From assembly GCA_031769625.1 (NCBI GenBank), contig JAUIMM010002343.1, forward strand, positions 1 through 64,000: DNA of 64,000 nt, written 5' to 3'. Under the pieces are notes generated by a model. It had not been told where the DNA came from, searched no databases, and worked only from the letters and a program-made list of their open reading frames with translations. The DNA is from Taudactylus pleione (lineage: Eukaryota; Chordata; Amphibia; Anura; Myobatrachidae). Shown one piece after another: positions 10,602 through 24,960 of this stretch (within the stretch, counting starts at the first letter, position 1; the number at the start of each line of letters is the position of its first letter). Position numbers and translations under genes: made by a program.

Positions 10602-13600
10602 AGAAATATATTTACCCGTATGAAAATTTACGTAAGCCCCGGACCTTAAAAATCGTCCAAAAATTTTTTTTTTCAAAAATCCCCAAATTCTGCTTAAAAC
10701 TTTTGATACAACTTAAAAAAGATTTGCTGCGGTGACAGAAGTTGATTTTGGTGCTTAATTTTGATACAACTCACCAGAAATATATTTACCCGTATGAAAA
10801 TTTACGTAAGCCCCGGACCTTAAAAATTGGCCCAAAATTTTTTATTTCAAAAATCCCCAAATTCTGCTTAAAACTTTTGATACAACTTAAAAAAGATTTG
10901 CTGCGGTGACAGAAGTTGATTTTGGTGCTTAATTTTGACACAACTCACCAGAAATATATTTACCCGTATGAAAATTAACGTAAGCAACGGACCTTAAAAA
11001 TCAGGCCCAAATATTTTATTTCAAAAATCCCCAAATTCTGCTTAAAACTTTTGATACAACTTAAAAAAGATTTGCTGCGGTGACAGAAGTTGATTTTGGT
11101 GCTTAATTTTGACACAACTCACCAGAAATATATTTACCCGTATGAAAATTTACGTAAGCCCCAGACCTTAAAAATCGGCCCCAAATTTTTTTTTTCAAAA
11201 ATCCCCAAATTGTGCTTAAAACTTTTGATAAAACTTAAAAAAGATTTGCTGCATTGACAGAAGTTGATTTTGGTGCTTAATTTTGACACAACTCACCAGA
11301 AATATATTTACCCGTATGAAAATTTACGTAAGCCCCGGACCTTAAAAATCGGCCCAAAATTTTTTTTTTTTTAAATCCCCAAATTCTGCTTAAAACTTTT
11401 GATACAACTTAAAAAAGATTTGCTGCGATGACAGAAGTTGATTTTGGTGCTTAATTTTGACACAACTCACCAGAAATATATTTACCCATATGAAAATTTA
11501 CGTAAGCCCCGGACCTTAAAAATCGGCCTAAATTTTTTTTTTTCAAAAATCCCCAAATTGTGCTTAAAACTTTTGATACAACTTAAAAAAGATTTGCTGC
11601 GTTGACAGAAGTTGATTTTGGTGCTTAATTTTGACACAACTCATCAGAAAACTATTTACCTGTATGAAAATTTACGTAAGCCCCGGACCTTAAAAATCGG
11701 CCCAAAATTTTTTTTTTCAAAAATCCCCAAATTCTGCTTAAAACTTTTGATACAACTTAAAAAAGATTTGCTGCGGTGACAGAAGTTGATTTTGGTGCTT
11801 AATTTTGACACAACTCACCAGAAATATATTTACCCGTATGAAAATTTACGTAAGCCCCGGACCTTAAAAATCGGCCCAAAATTTTTTTTTTCAAAAAACC
11901 CCAAATTCTGCTTAAAACTTTTGATACAACTTAAAAAAGATTTGCTGCGGTGACAGAAGTTGATTTTGGTGCTTAATTTTGACACAACTCACCAGAAATA
12001 TATTTACCCGTATGAAAATTTACGTAAGCCCCGGACCTTAAAAATCGGCCCAAATTTTTTTTTTTGAAAAATCCCCAAATTCTGCTTAAAACTTTTGATA
12101 CAACTTAAAAAAGATTTGCTGCGGTGACAGAAGTTGATTTTGGTGCTTAATTTTGACACAACTCACCAGAAATATATTTACCCGTATGAAAATTTACGTA
12201 AGCCCCGGACCTTAAAAATCGGCCAAAATTTTTTATTTCAAAAATCCCCAAATTCTGCTTAAAAATTTTGATACAACTTAAAAAAGATTTGCTGTGGTGA
12301 CAGAAGTTGATTTTGGTGCTTAATTTTGACACAACTCACCAGAAATATATTTACCCATATGAAAATTTACGTAAGCCCCGGACCTTAAAAATCGGCCCAA
12401 AAATTTTTTTTTCAAAAATCCCCAAATTCTGCTTAAAACTTTTGATACAACTTAAAAAAGATTTGCTGCGGTGACAGAAGTTGATTTTGGTGCTTAATTT
12501 TGACTCAACTCACCAGAAATATATTTACCCATATGAAAATTTACGTAAGCCCCGGACCTTAAAAATCGGCCAGAAATTTTTTTTTTCAAAAATCCCCAAA
12601 TTCTGCTTAAAACTTTTGATACAACTTAAAAAAGATTTGCTGCGGTAACAGAAGTTGATTTTGGTGCTTAATTTTGATACAACTCACCAGAAATATATTT
12701 ACCCGTATGAAAATTTACGTAAGCCCCGGACCTTAAAAATCGGCCCAAAATTTTTTTTTTCAAAAATCCCCAAATTCTGCTTAAAACTTTTGATACAACT
12801 TAAAAAAGATTTGCTGCGGTGACAGAAGTTGATTTTGGTGCTTAATTTTGATACAACTCACCAGAAATATATTTACCCGTATGAAAATTTACGTAAGCCC
12901 CGATTTTAAAAATCGGCCCAAAATTTTTTTTTTCAAAAATCCCCAAATTCTGCTTAAAACTTTTGATACAACTTAAAAAAGATTTGCTGCGGTGACAGAA
13001 GTTGATTTTGGTGCTTAATTTTGACACAACTCACCAGAAATATATTTACCCATATGAAAATTTACGTAAGCCCCGGACCTTAAAAATCGGCCTAAAATTT
13101 TTTTTTTCAAAAATCCCCAAATTGTGCTTAAAACTTTTGATACAACTTAAAAAAGATTTGCTGCGTTGACAGAAGTTGATTTTGGTGCTTAATTTTGACA
13201 CAACTCATCAGAAAAATATTTACCTGTATGAAAATTTACGTAAGCCCCGGACCTTAAAAATCGGCCCAAAATTTTTTTTTTCAAAAATCCCCAAATTCTG
13301 CTTAAAACTTTTGATACAACTTAAAAAAGATTTGCTGCGGTGACAGAAGTTGATTTTGGTGCTTAATTTTGACACAACTCACCAGAAATATATTTACCCG
13401 TATGAAAATTTACGTAAGCCCCGGACCTTAAAAATCGGCCAAAATTTTTTATTTCAAAAATCCCCAAATTCTGCTTAAAACTTTTGATACAACTTAAAAA
13501 AGATTTGCTGCGGTGACAGAAGTTGATTTTGGTGCTTAATTTTGACACAACTCACCAGAAATATATTTACCCGTATGAAAATTTACGTAAGCCCCGGACC

Positions 13601-16280
13601 TTAAAAATCGGCCAAAATTTTTTTTTTCAAAAATTCACAAATTCTGCTTAAAACTTTTGATACAACTTAAAAAAGATTTGCTTCGGTGACAGAAGTTGAT
13701 TTTGGTGCTTAATTTTGATACAACTCACCAGAAATATATTACCCGTATGAAAATTTACGTAAGCCCCGGACCTTAAAAAATGGCCCCGAATTTTTTTTTT
13801 CAAAAATCCCCAAATTCTGCTTAAAACTTTTGATACAACTTAAAAAAGATTTGCTGCGGTGACAGAAGTTGATTTTGGTGCTTAATTTTGACACAACTCA
13901 CCAGAAATATATTTACCCGTATGAAAATTTACGTAAGCCCCGGACCTTAAAAATCGGCCAAAATTTTTTATTTCAAAAATCCCCAAATTCTGCTTAAAAC
14001 TTTTGATACAACTTAAAAAAGATTTGCTGCGGTGACAGAAGTTGATTTTGGTGCTTAATTTTGACACAACTCACCAGAAATATATTTACCCGTATGAAAA
14101 TTTACGTAAGCCCCGGACCTTAAAAATCGGCCAAAATTTTTTATTTCAAAAATTCCCAAATTCTGCTTAAAACTTTTGATACAACTTAAAAAAGATTTGC
14201 TGCGGTGACAGAAGTTGATTTTGGTGCTTAATTTTGATACAACTCACCAGAAATATATTACCCGTATGAAAATTTACGTAAGCCCCGGACCTTAAAAAAT
14301 GGCCCCGAATTTTTTTTTTCAAAAATCCCCAAATTCTGCTTAACACTTTTGATACAACTTAAAAAAGATTTGCTGCGGTGACAGAAGTTGATTTTGGTGC
14401 TTAATTTTGACACAACTCACCAGAAATATATTTACCCATATGAAAATTTACGTAAGCCCCGGACCTTAAAAATCAGCCAAAATTTTTTTTTTCAAAAATC
14501 CCCAAATTCTGCTTAAAACTTTTGATACAACTTAAAAAAGATTTGCTGCGGTGACAGAAGTTGATTTTGGTGCTTCATTTTGACACAACTCATCAGAAAA
14601 CTATTTACCCGTATGAAAATTTACGTAAGCCACGGACCTTAAAAATCGGCCCAAAATTTTTTTTTTCAAAAATCCCCAAATTCTGCTTAAAACTTTTGAT
14701 ACAACTTAAAAAAGATTTGCTGCGGTGACAGAAGTTGATTTTGGTGCTTAATTTTGACACAACTCACCAGAAATATATTTACCCGTATGAAAATTTACGT
14801 AAGCCCCGGACCTTAAAAATCGGCCAAAATTTTTTTATTTCAAAAATCCCCAAATTCTGCTTAAAAATTTTGATACAACTTAAAAAAGATTTGCTGCGGT
14901 GACAGAAGTTTATTTTGGTGCTTAATTTTGACACAACTCACCAGAAATATATTTACCCGTATGAAAATTTACGTAAGCCCCGGACCTTAAAAATCGGCCA
15001 AAAATTTTTTTTTCAAAAATTCCCAAATTCTGCTTAAAACTTTTGATACAACTTAAAAAAGATTTGCTTCGGTGACAGAAGTTGATTTTGGTGCTTAATT
15101 TTGATACAACTCACCAGAAATATATTACCCGTATAAAAATTTACGTAAGCCCCGGACCTTAAAAAATGGCCCCGAATTTTTTTTTTCAAAAATCCCCAAA
15201 TTCTGCTTAAAACTTTTGATACAACTTAAAAAAGATTTGCTGCGGTGACAGAAGTTGATTTTGGTGCTTAATTTTGACACAACTCACCAGAAATATATTT
15301 ACCCGTATGAAAATTTACGTAAGCCCCGGACCTTAAAAATCGGCCAAAATTTTTTATTTCAAAAATCCCCAAATTCTGCTTAAAACTTTTGATACAACTT
15401 AAAAAAGATTTGCTGCGGTGACAGAAGTTGATTTTGGTGCTTAATTTTGACACAACTCACCAGAAATATATTTACCCGTATGAAAATTTACGTAAGCCCC
15501 GGACCTTAAAAATCGGCCAAAATTTTTTATTTCAAAAATCCCCAAATTCTGCTTAAAACTTTTGATACAACTTAAAAAAGATTTGCTGCGGTGACAGAAG
15601 TTGATTTTGGTGCTTAATTTTGACACAACTCACCAGAAATATATTTACCCGTATGAAAATTTACGTAAGCCCCGGACCTTAAAAATCGGCCAAAATTTTT
15701 TTTTTCAAAAATTCCCAAATTCTGCTTAAAACTTTTGATACAACTTAAAAAAGATTTGCTGCGGTGACAGAAGTTGAGTTTGGTGCTTAATTTTGATACA
15801 ACTCACCAGAAATATATTACCCGTATGAAAATTTACGTAAGCCCCGGACCTTAAAAAATGGCCCCGAATTTTTTTTTCAAAAATCCCCAAATTCTGCTTA
15901 AAACTTTTGATACAACTTAAAAAAGATTTGCTGCGGTGACAGAAGTTGATTTTGGTGCTTAATTTTGACACAACTCACCAGAAATATATTTACCCATATG
16001 AAAATTTACGTAAGCCCCGGACCTTAAAAATCAGCCAAAATTTTTTTTTTCAAAAATCCCCAAATTCTGCTTAAAACTTTTGATACAACTTAAAAAAGAT
16101 TTGCTGCGGTGACAGAAGTTGATTTTGGTGCTTCATTTTGACACAACTCATCAGAAAACTATTTACCCGTATGAAAATTTACGTAAGCCACGGACCTTAA
16201 AAATCGGGCAAAAATTTTTTTTTTCAAAAATCCCCAAATTCTGCTTAAAGCTTTTGATACAACTTAAAAAAGATTTGCTG
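10602..16280. repeat. Mosaic block of about 33 monomers
   Basis: No simple short period holds through this stretch. It opens with CGTCC, ATTGGCCC and GCAACGG/CAGGCCC monomers that recur from 38392. A monomer at 11297 has a T/A-rich tract TTTTTTTTTTTTAAATCCCC. The section 11994-14421 follows the same order as 17370-20145 but lacks two monomers (AAACGGCCCC and CAGGCCC). From 13729 to 15977, short ATTACCC/AAAATGGCCCC monomers alternate with F and AATTCCC monomers in groups of two to four. The end, at 16154, is a CATCAGAAAAC / CGGGC / AAAGCTTTTG monomer finishing in the rare GCTGCTGTG, which marks the start of the next duplicated segment. Confidence 0.75.
11994..14421. repeat. Older relative of 17370-20145, two monomers shorter
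   Basis: The order is G with GAAAAATCC, F, CATATG/CGGCCCAAAAA, K, gG, a monomer with a deletion in CCCCGGACC (CCCCGATTTT here, CCCCGATCTT later), CGGCCTA with TTGTGC and GCGTTG, CATCAG with ACCTGTATG, F, GCTTCGG, ATTACCC, F and an AATTCCC monomer. The later segment has the same series with AAACGGCCCC and CAGGCCC inserted after the deleted monomer. The offset grows from about 5,376 to about 5,723 bases across that point, which equals two monomers. Confidence 0.75.
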
Positions 16281-19200
16281 CTGTGACAGAAGTTGATTTT
16301 GGTGCTTAATTTTGACACAACTCACCAGAAATATATTTACCCGTATGAAAATTTACGTAAGCCCCGGAGCTTAAAAATCGGCCAAAAATTTTTTATTTCA
16401 AAAATCCCCAAATTCTGCTTAAAAATTTTGATACAACTTAAAAAAGATTTGCTGCGGTGACAGAAGTTGATTTTGGTGCTTAATTTTGATACAACTCACC
16501 AGAAATATATTTACCCGTATGAAAATTTACGTAAGCCCCGGACCTTAAAAAACGGCCCCAAATTTTTTTTTTCAAAAATCCCCAAATTCTGCTTAAAACT
16601 TTTGATACAACTTAAAAAACATTTGCTGAGGTGACAGAAGTTGATTTTGGTGCTTAATTTAGACACAACTCACCAGAAATATATTTACCCGTATGAAAAT
16701 TTACATAAGCCCCGGACCTTAAAAATCAGGCCCAAATTTTGTATTTCAAAAATCCCCAAATTCTGCTTAAAACTTTTGATACAACTTAAAAAAGATTTGC
16801 TGCGGTGACAGAAGTTGATTTTGGTGCTTAATTTTGACACAACTCACCAGAAATATATTTACCCGTATGAAAATTTACGTAAGCCCCGGACCTTAAAAAT
16901 CGGCCTAAAATTTTTTTTTTCAAAAATCCCCAAATTCTGCTTAAAACTTTTGATACAACTTAAAAAAGATTTGCTGCATTGACAGAAGTTGATTTTGGTG
17001 CTTAATTTTGACACAACTCATCAGAAAAATATTTACCCGTATGAAAATTTACGTAAGCCCCGGACCTTAAAAATCGGCCCAAAATATTTTTTTTCAAAAA
17101 TCCCCAAATTCTGCTTAAAACTTTTGATACAACTTAAAAAAGATTTGCTGCGGTGACAGAAGTTGATTTTGGTGCTTAATTTTGACACAACTCACCAGAA
17201 ATATATTTACCCGTATGAAAATTTACGTAAGCCCCGGACCTTAAAAATCGGCCAAAATTTTTTTTTTCAAAAAACTCCAAATTCTGCTTAAAACTTTTGA
17301 TACAACTTAAAAAAGATTTGCTGCGGTGACAGAAGTTGATTTTGGTGCTTAATTTTGACACAACTCACCAGAAATATATTTACCCGTATGAAAATTTACG
17401 TAAGCCCCGGACCTTAAAAATCGGCCCAAAATTTTTTTTTTGAAAAATCCCCAAATTCTGCTTAAAACTTTTGATACAACTTAAAAAAGATTTGCTGCGG
17501 TGACAGAAGTTGATTTTGGTGCTTAATTTTGACACAACTCACCAGAAATATATTTACCCGTATGAAAATTTACGTAAGCCCCGGACCTTAAAAATCGGCC
17601 AAAATTTTTTATTTCAAAAATCCCCAAATTCTGCTTAAAAATTTTGATACAACTTAAAAAAGATTTGCTGCGGTGACAGAAGTTGATTTTGGTGCTTAAT
17701 TTTGACACAACTCACCAGAAATATATTTACCCATATGAAAATTTACGTAAGCCCCGGACCTTAAAAATCGGCCCAAAAATTTTTTTTTCAAAAATCCCCA
17801 AATTCTGCTTAAAACTTTTGATACAACTTAAAAAAGATTTGCTGCGGTGACAGAAGTTGATTTTGGTGCTTAATTTTGACTCAACTCACCAGAAATATAT
17901 TTACCCATATGAAAATTTACGTAAGCCCCGGACCTTAAAAATCGGCCAGAAATTTTTTTTTTCAAAAATCCCCAAATTCTGCTTAAAACTTTTGATACAA
18001 CTTAAAAAAGATTTGCTGCGGTGACAGAAGTTGATTTTGGTGCTTAATTTTGATACAACTCACCAGAAATATATTTACCCGTATGAAAATTTACGTAAGC
18101 CCCGGACCTTAAAAATCGGCCCAAAATTTTTTTTTTCAAAAATCCCCAAATTCTGCTTAAAACTTTTGATACAACTTAAAAAAGATTTGCTGCGGTGACA
18201 GAAGTTGATTTTGGTGCTTAATTTTGATACAACTCACCAGAAATATATTTACCCGTATGAAAATTTACGTAAGCCCCGATCTTAAAAATCGGCCCAAAAT
18301 TTTTTTTTTCAAAAATCCCCAAATTCTGCTTAAAACTTTTGATACAACTTAAAAAAGATTTGCTGCGGTGACAGAAGTTGATTTTGGTGCTTAATTTTGA
18401 TACAACTCACCAGAAATATATTTACCCGTATGAAAATTTACGTAAGCCCCGGACCTTAAAAAACGGCCCCAAATTTTTTTTTTCAAAAATCCCCAAATTC
18501 TGCTTAAAACTTTTGATACAACTTAAAAAAGATTTGCTGCGGTGACAGAAGTTGATTTTGGTGCTTAATTTTGACACAACTCACCAGAAATATATTTACC
18601 CGTATGAAAATATACGTAAGCCCCGGACCTTAAAAATCAGGCCCAAATTTTTTATTTCAAAAATCCCCAAATTCTGCTTAAAACTTTTGATACAACTTAA
18701 AAAAGATTTGCTGCGGTGACAGAAGTTGATTTTGGTGCTTAATTTTGACACAACTCACCAGAAATATATTTACCCATATGAAAATTTACGTAAGCCCCGG
18801 ACCTTAAAAATCGGCCTAAAATTTTTTTTTTCAAAAATCCCCAAATTGTGCTTAAAACTTTTGATACAACTTAAAAAAGATTTGCTGCGTTGACAGAAGT
18901 TGATTTTGGTGCTTAATTTTGACACAACTCATCAGAAAAATATTTACCTGTATGAAAATTTACGTAAGCCCCGGACCTTAAAAATCGGCCCAAAATTTTT
19001 TTTTTCAAAAATCCCCAAATTCTGCTTAAAACTTTTGATACAACTTAAAAAAGATTTGCTGCGGTGACAGAAGTTGATTTTGGTGCTTAATTTTGACACA
19101 ACTCACCAGAAATATATTTACCCGTATGAAAATTTACGTAAGCCCCGGACCTTAAAAATCGGCCAAAATTTTTTATTTCAAAAATCCCCAAATTCTGCTT

Positions 19201-20620
19201 AAAACTTTTGATACAACTTAAAAAAGATTTGCTGCGGTGACAGAAGTTGATTTTGGTGCTTAATTTTGACACAACTCACCAGAAATATATTTACCCGTAT
19301 GAAAATTTACGTAAGCCCCGGACCTTAAAAATCGGCCAAAAATTTTTTTTTCAAAAATTCCCAAATTCTGCTTAAAACTTTTGATACAACTTAAAAAAGA
19401 TTTGCTTCGGTGACAGAAGATGATTTTGGTGCTTAATTTTGATACAACTCACCAGAAATATATTACCCATATGAAAATTTACGTAAGCCCCGGACCTTAA
19501 AAAATGGCCCCGAATTTTTTTTTTCAAAAATCCCCAAATTCTGCTTAAAACTTTTGATACAACTTAAAAAAGATTTGCTGCGGTGACAGAAGTTGATTTT
19601 GGTGCTTAATTTTGACACAACTCACCAGAAATATATTTACCCGTATGAAAATTTACGTAAGCCCCGGACCTTAAAAATCGGCCAAAATTTTTTATTTCAA
19701 AAATCCCCAAATTCTGCTTAAAACTTTTGATACAACTTAAAAAAGATTTGCTGCGGTGACAGAAGTTGATTTTGGTGCTTAATTTTGACACAACTCACCA
19801 GAAATATATTTACCCGTATGAAAATTTACGTAAGCCCCGGACCTTAAAAATCGGCCAAAAATTTTTTTTTCAAAAATTCCCAAATTCTGCTTAAAACTTT
19901 TGATACAACTTAAAAAAGATTTGCTGCGGTGACAGAAGTTGATTTTGGTGCTTAATTTTGATACAACTCACCACAAATATATTACCCGTATGAAAATTTA
20001 CGTAAGCCCCGGACCTTAAAAACTGGCCCCGAATTTTTTTTTTCAAAAATCCCCAAATTCTGCTTAAAACTTTTGATACAACTTAAAAAAGATTTGCTGC
20101 GGTGACAGAAGTTGATTTTGGTGCTTAATTTTGACACAACTCACCAGAAATATATTTACCCATATGAAAATTTACGTAAGCCCCGGACCTTAAAAATCAG
20201 CCAAAATTTTTTTTTTCAAAAATCCCCAAATTCTGCTTAAAGCTTTTGATACAACTTAAAAAAGATTTGCTGCGGTGACAGAAGTTGATTTTGGTGCTTA
20301 ATTTTGACACAACTCACCAGAAATATATTTACCCGTATGAAAATTTACGTAAGCCCCGGAGCTTAAAAATCGGCCAAAAATTTTTTATTTCAAAAATCCC
20401 CAAATTCTGCTTAAAAATTTTGATACAACTTAAAAAAGATTTGCTGCGGTGACAGAAGTTGATTTTGGTGCTTAATTTTGATACAACTCACCAGAAATAT
20501 ATTTACCCGTATGAAAATTTACGTAAGCCCCGGACCTTAAAAAACGGCCCCAAATTTTTTTTTTCAAAAATCCCCAAATTCTGCTTAAAACTTTTGATAC
20601 AACTTAAAAAACATTTGCTG
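16281..20620. repeat. 25-monomer tandem duplication, copy 1 (4,340 bp)
   Basis: The segment from the rare GCTGCTGTG site at 16277 is repeated starting from the same site at 20617. The match is near perfect by eye: the only difference I noticed is one T in the tract after AAACGGCCCCAAA (10 T near 16562, 9 T near 20902). That single loss is why an extra antisense open frame shows at 20820 but not in copy 1. It contains ACATAAG with TTTTGTATTT, CGGCCCAAAATATTT, an AAAAAACTCC monomer, K, gG, CCCCGATCTT, and the start of the 15-mer 'a' (monomers 1-4). Confidence 0.93.
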
Positions 20621-23600
20621 CTGTGACAGAAGTTGATTTTGGTGCTTAATTTTGACACAACTCACCAGAAATATATTTACCCGTATGAAAATTTACGTAA
20701 GCCCCGGAGCTTAAAAATCGGCCAAAAATTTTTTATTTCAAAAATCCCCAAATTCTGCTTAAAAATTTTGATACAACTTAAAAAAGATTTGCTGCGGTGA
20801 CAGAAGTTGATTTTGGTGCTTAATTTTGATACAACTCACCAGAAATATATTTACCCGTATGAAAATTTACGTAAGCCCCGGACCTTAAAAAACGGCCCCA
20901 AATTTTTTTTTCAAAAATCCCCAAATTCTGCTTAAAACTTTTGATACAACTTAAAAAACATTTGCTGAGGTGACAGAAGTTGATTTTGGTGCTTAATTTA
21001 GACACAACTCACCAGAAATATATTTACCCGTATGAAAATTTACATAAGCCCCGGACCTTAAAAATCAGGCCCAAATTTTGTATTTCAAAAATCCCCAAAT
21101 TCTGCTTAAAACTTTTGATACAACTTAAAAAAGATTTGCTGCGGTGACAGAAGTTGATTTTGGTGCTTAATTTTGACACAACTCACCAGAAATATATTTA
21201 CCCGTATGAAAATTTACGTAAGCCCCGGACCTTAAAAATCGGCCTAAAATTTTTTTTTTCAAAAATCCCCAAATTCTGCTTAAAACTTTTGATACAACTT
21301 AAAAAAGATTTGCTGCATTGACAGAAGTTGATTTTGGTGCTTAATTTTGACACAACTCATCAGAAAAATATTTACCCGTATGAAAATTTACGTAAGCCCC
21401 GGACCTTAAAAATCGGCCCAAAATATTTTTTTTCAAAAATCCCCAAATTCTGCTTAAAACTTTTGATACAACTTAAAAAAGATTTGCTGCGGTGACAGAA
21501 GTTGATTTTGGTGCTTAATTTTGACACAACTCACCAGAAATATATTTACCCGTATGAAAATTTACGTAAGCCCCGGACCTTAAAAATCGGCCAAAATTTT
21601 TTTTTTCAAAAAACTCCAAATTCTGCTTAAAACTTTTGATACAACTTAAAAAAGATTTGCTGCGGTGACAGAAGTTGATTTTGGTGCTTAATTTTGACAC
21701 AACTCACCAGAAATATATTTACCCGTATGAAAATTTACGTAAGCCCCGGACCTTAAAAATCGGCCCAAAATTTTTTTTTTGAAAAATCCCCAAATTCTGC
21801 TTAAAACTTTTGATACAACTTAAAAAAGATTTGCTGCGGTGACAGAAGTTGATTTTGGTGCTTAATTTTGACACAACTCACCAGAAATATATTTACCCGT
21901 ATGAAAATTTACGTAAGCCCCGGACCTTAAAAATCGGCCAAAATTTTTTATTTCAAAAATCCCCAAATTCTGCTTAAAAATTTTGATACAACTTAAAAAA
22001 GATTTGCTGCGGTGACAGAAGTTGATTTTGGTGCTTAATTTTGACACAACTCACCAGAAATATATTTACCCATATGAAAATTTACGTAAGCCCCGGACCT
22101 TAAAAATCGGCCCAAAAATTTTTTTTTCAAAAATCCCCAAATTCTGCTTAAAACTTTTGATACAACTTAAAAAAGATTTGCTGCGGTGACAGAAGTTGAT
22201 TTTGGTGCTTAATTTTGACTCAACTCACCAGAAATATATTTACCCATATGAAAATTTACGTAAGCCCCGGACCTTAAAAATCGGCCAGAAATTTTTTTTT
22301 TCAAAAATCCCCAAATTCTGCTTAAAACTTTTGATACAACTTAAAAAAGATTTGCTGCGGTGACAGAAGTTGATTTTGGTGCTTAATTTTGATACAACTC
22401 ACCAGAAATATATTTACCCGTATGAAAATTTACGTAAGCCCCGGACCTTAAAAATCGGCCCAAAATTTTTTTTTTCAAAAATCCCCAAATTCTGCTTAAA
22501 ACTTTTGATACAACTTAAAAAAGATTTGCTGCGGTGACAGAAGTTGATTTTGGTGCTTAATTTTGATACAACTCACCAGAAATATATTTACCCGTATGAA
22601 AATTTACGTAAGCCCCGATCTTAAAAATCGGCCCAAAATTTTTTTTTTCAAAAATCCCCAAATTCTGCTTAAAACTTTTGATACAACTTAAAAAAGATTT
22701 GCTGCGGTGACAGAAGTTGATTTTGGTGCTTAATTTTGATACAACTCACCAGAAATATATTTACCCGTATGAAAATTTACGTAAGCCCCGGACCTTAAAA
22801 AACGGCCCCAAATTTTTTTTTTCAAAAATCCCCAAATTCTGCTTAAAACTTTTGATACAACTTAAAAAAGATTTGCTGCGGTGACAGAAGTTGATTTTGG
22901 TGCTTAATTTTGACACAACTCACCAGAAATATATTTACCCGTATGAAAATATACGTAAGCCCCGGACCTTAAAAATCAGGCCCAAATTTTTTATTTCAAA
23001 AATCCCCAAATTCTGCTTAAAACTTTTGATACAACTTAAAAAAGATTTGCTGCGGTGACAGAAGTTGATTTTGGTGCTTAATTTTGACACAACTCACCAG
23101 AAATATATTTACCCATATGAAAATTTACGTAAGCCCCGGACCTTAAAAATCGGCCTAAAATTTTTTTTTTCAAAAATCCCCAAATTGTGCTTAAAACTTT
23201 TGATACAACTTAAAAAAGATTTGCTGCGTTGACAGAAGTTGATTTTGGTGCTTAATTTTGACACAACTCATCAGAAAAATATTTACCTGTATGAAAATTT
23301 ACGTAAGCCCCGGACCTTAAAAATCGGCCCAAAATTTTTTTTTTCAAAAATCCCCAAATTCTGCTTAAAACTTTTGATACAACTTAAAAAAGATTTGCTG
23401 CGGTGACAGAAGTTGATTTTGGTGCTTAATTTTGACACAACTCACCAGAAATATATTTACCCGTATGAAAATTTACGTAAGCCCCGGACCTTAAAAATCG
23501 GCCAAAATTTTTTATTTCAAAAATCCCCAAATTCTGCTTAAAACTTTTGATACAACTTAAAAAAGATTTGCTGCGGTGACAGAAGTTGATTTTGGTGCTT

Positions 23601-24960
23601 AATTTTGACACAACTCACCAGAAATATATTTACCCGTATGAAAATTTACGTAAGCCCCGGACCTTAAAAATCGGCCAAAAATTTTTTTTTCAAAAATTCC
23701 CAAATTCTGCTTAAAACTTTTGATACAACTTAAAAAAGATTTGCTTCGGTGACAGAAGATGATTTTGGTGCTTAATTTTGATACAACTCACCAGAAATAT
23801 ATTACCCATATGAAAATTTACGTAAGCCCCGGACCTTAAAAAATGGCCCCGAATTTTTTTTTTCAAAAATCCCCAAATTCTGCTTAAAACTTTTGATACA
23901 ACTTAAAAAAGATTTGCTGCGGTGACAGAAGTTGATTTTGGTGCTTAATTTTGACACAACTCACCAGAAATATATTTACCCGTATGAAAATTTACGTAAG
24001 CCCCGGACCTTAAAAATCGGCCAAAATTTTTTATTTCAAAAATCCCCAAATTCTGCTTAAAACTTTTGATACAACTTAAAAAAGATTTGCTGCGGTGACA
24101 GAAGTTGATTTTGGTGCTTAATTTTGACACAACTCACCAGAAATATATTTACCCGTATGAAAATTTACGTAAGCCCCGGACCTTAAAAATCGGCCAAAAA
24201 TTTTTTTTTCAAAAATTCCCAAATTCTGCTTAAAACTTTTGATACAACTTAAAAAAGATTTGCTGCGGTGACAGAAGTTGATTTTGGTGCTTAATTTTGA
24301 TACAACTCACCACAAATATATTACCCGTATGAAAATTTACGTAAGCCCCGGACCTTAAAAACTGGCCCCGAATTTTTTTTTTCAAAAATCCCCAAATTCT
24401 GCTTAAAACTTTTGATACAACTTAAAAAAGATTTGCTGCGGTGACAGAAGTTGATTTTGGTGCTTAATTTTGACACAACTCACCAGAAATATATTTACCC
24501 ATATGAAAATTTACGTAAGCCCCGGACCTTAAAAATCAGCCAAAATTTTTTTTTTCAAAAATCCCCAAATTCTGCTTAAAGCTTTTGATACAACTTAAAA
24601 AAGATTTGCTGCGGTGACAGAAGTTGATTTTGGTGCTTAATTTTGACACAACTCACCAGAAATATATTTACCCGTATGAAAATTTACGTAAGCCCCGGAG
24701 CTTAAAAATCGGCCAAAAATTTTTTATTTCAAAAATCCCCAAATTCTGCTTAAAAATTTTGATACAACTTAAAAAAGATTTGCTGCGGTGACAGAAGTTG
24801 ATTTTGGTGCTTAATTTTGATACAACTCACCAGAAATATATTTACCCGTATGAAAATTTACGTAAGCCCCGGACCTTAAAAAACGGCCCCAAATTTTTTT
24901 TTTCAAAAATCCCCAAATTCTGCTTAAAACTTTTGATACAACTTAAAAAACATTTGCTGC
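20621..24960. repeat. 25-monomer tandem duplication, copy 2 (~4,340 bp)
   Basis: This is the second copy of 16281-20620; landmarks are offset by 4,340 bases before the T-tract difference and 4,339 after it. At its right end the sequence runs ACATTTGCTGCGGTGAC and continues into 'a' monomer 5. At the internal junction (20611-20630) the same ACATTTGCTG instead runs into CTGTGAC. That is the signature of an unequal exchange between a monomer with ACATTTGCTGCGG on the left and one with AGATTTGCTGCTG on the right. Confidence 0.93.

Noticed and set aside
15726..15971. An 81-aa minus-strand open frame
   Set aside because: It is the same frame read through into the next unit because the 15807-15977 monomer has lost several bases (ATTACCC and a 9-T tract). 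It is a length artefact.
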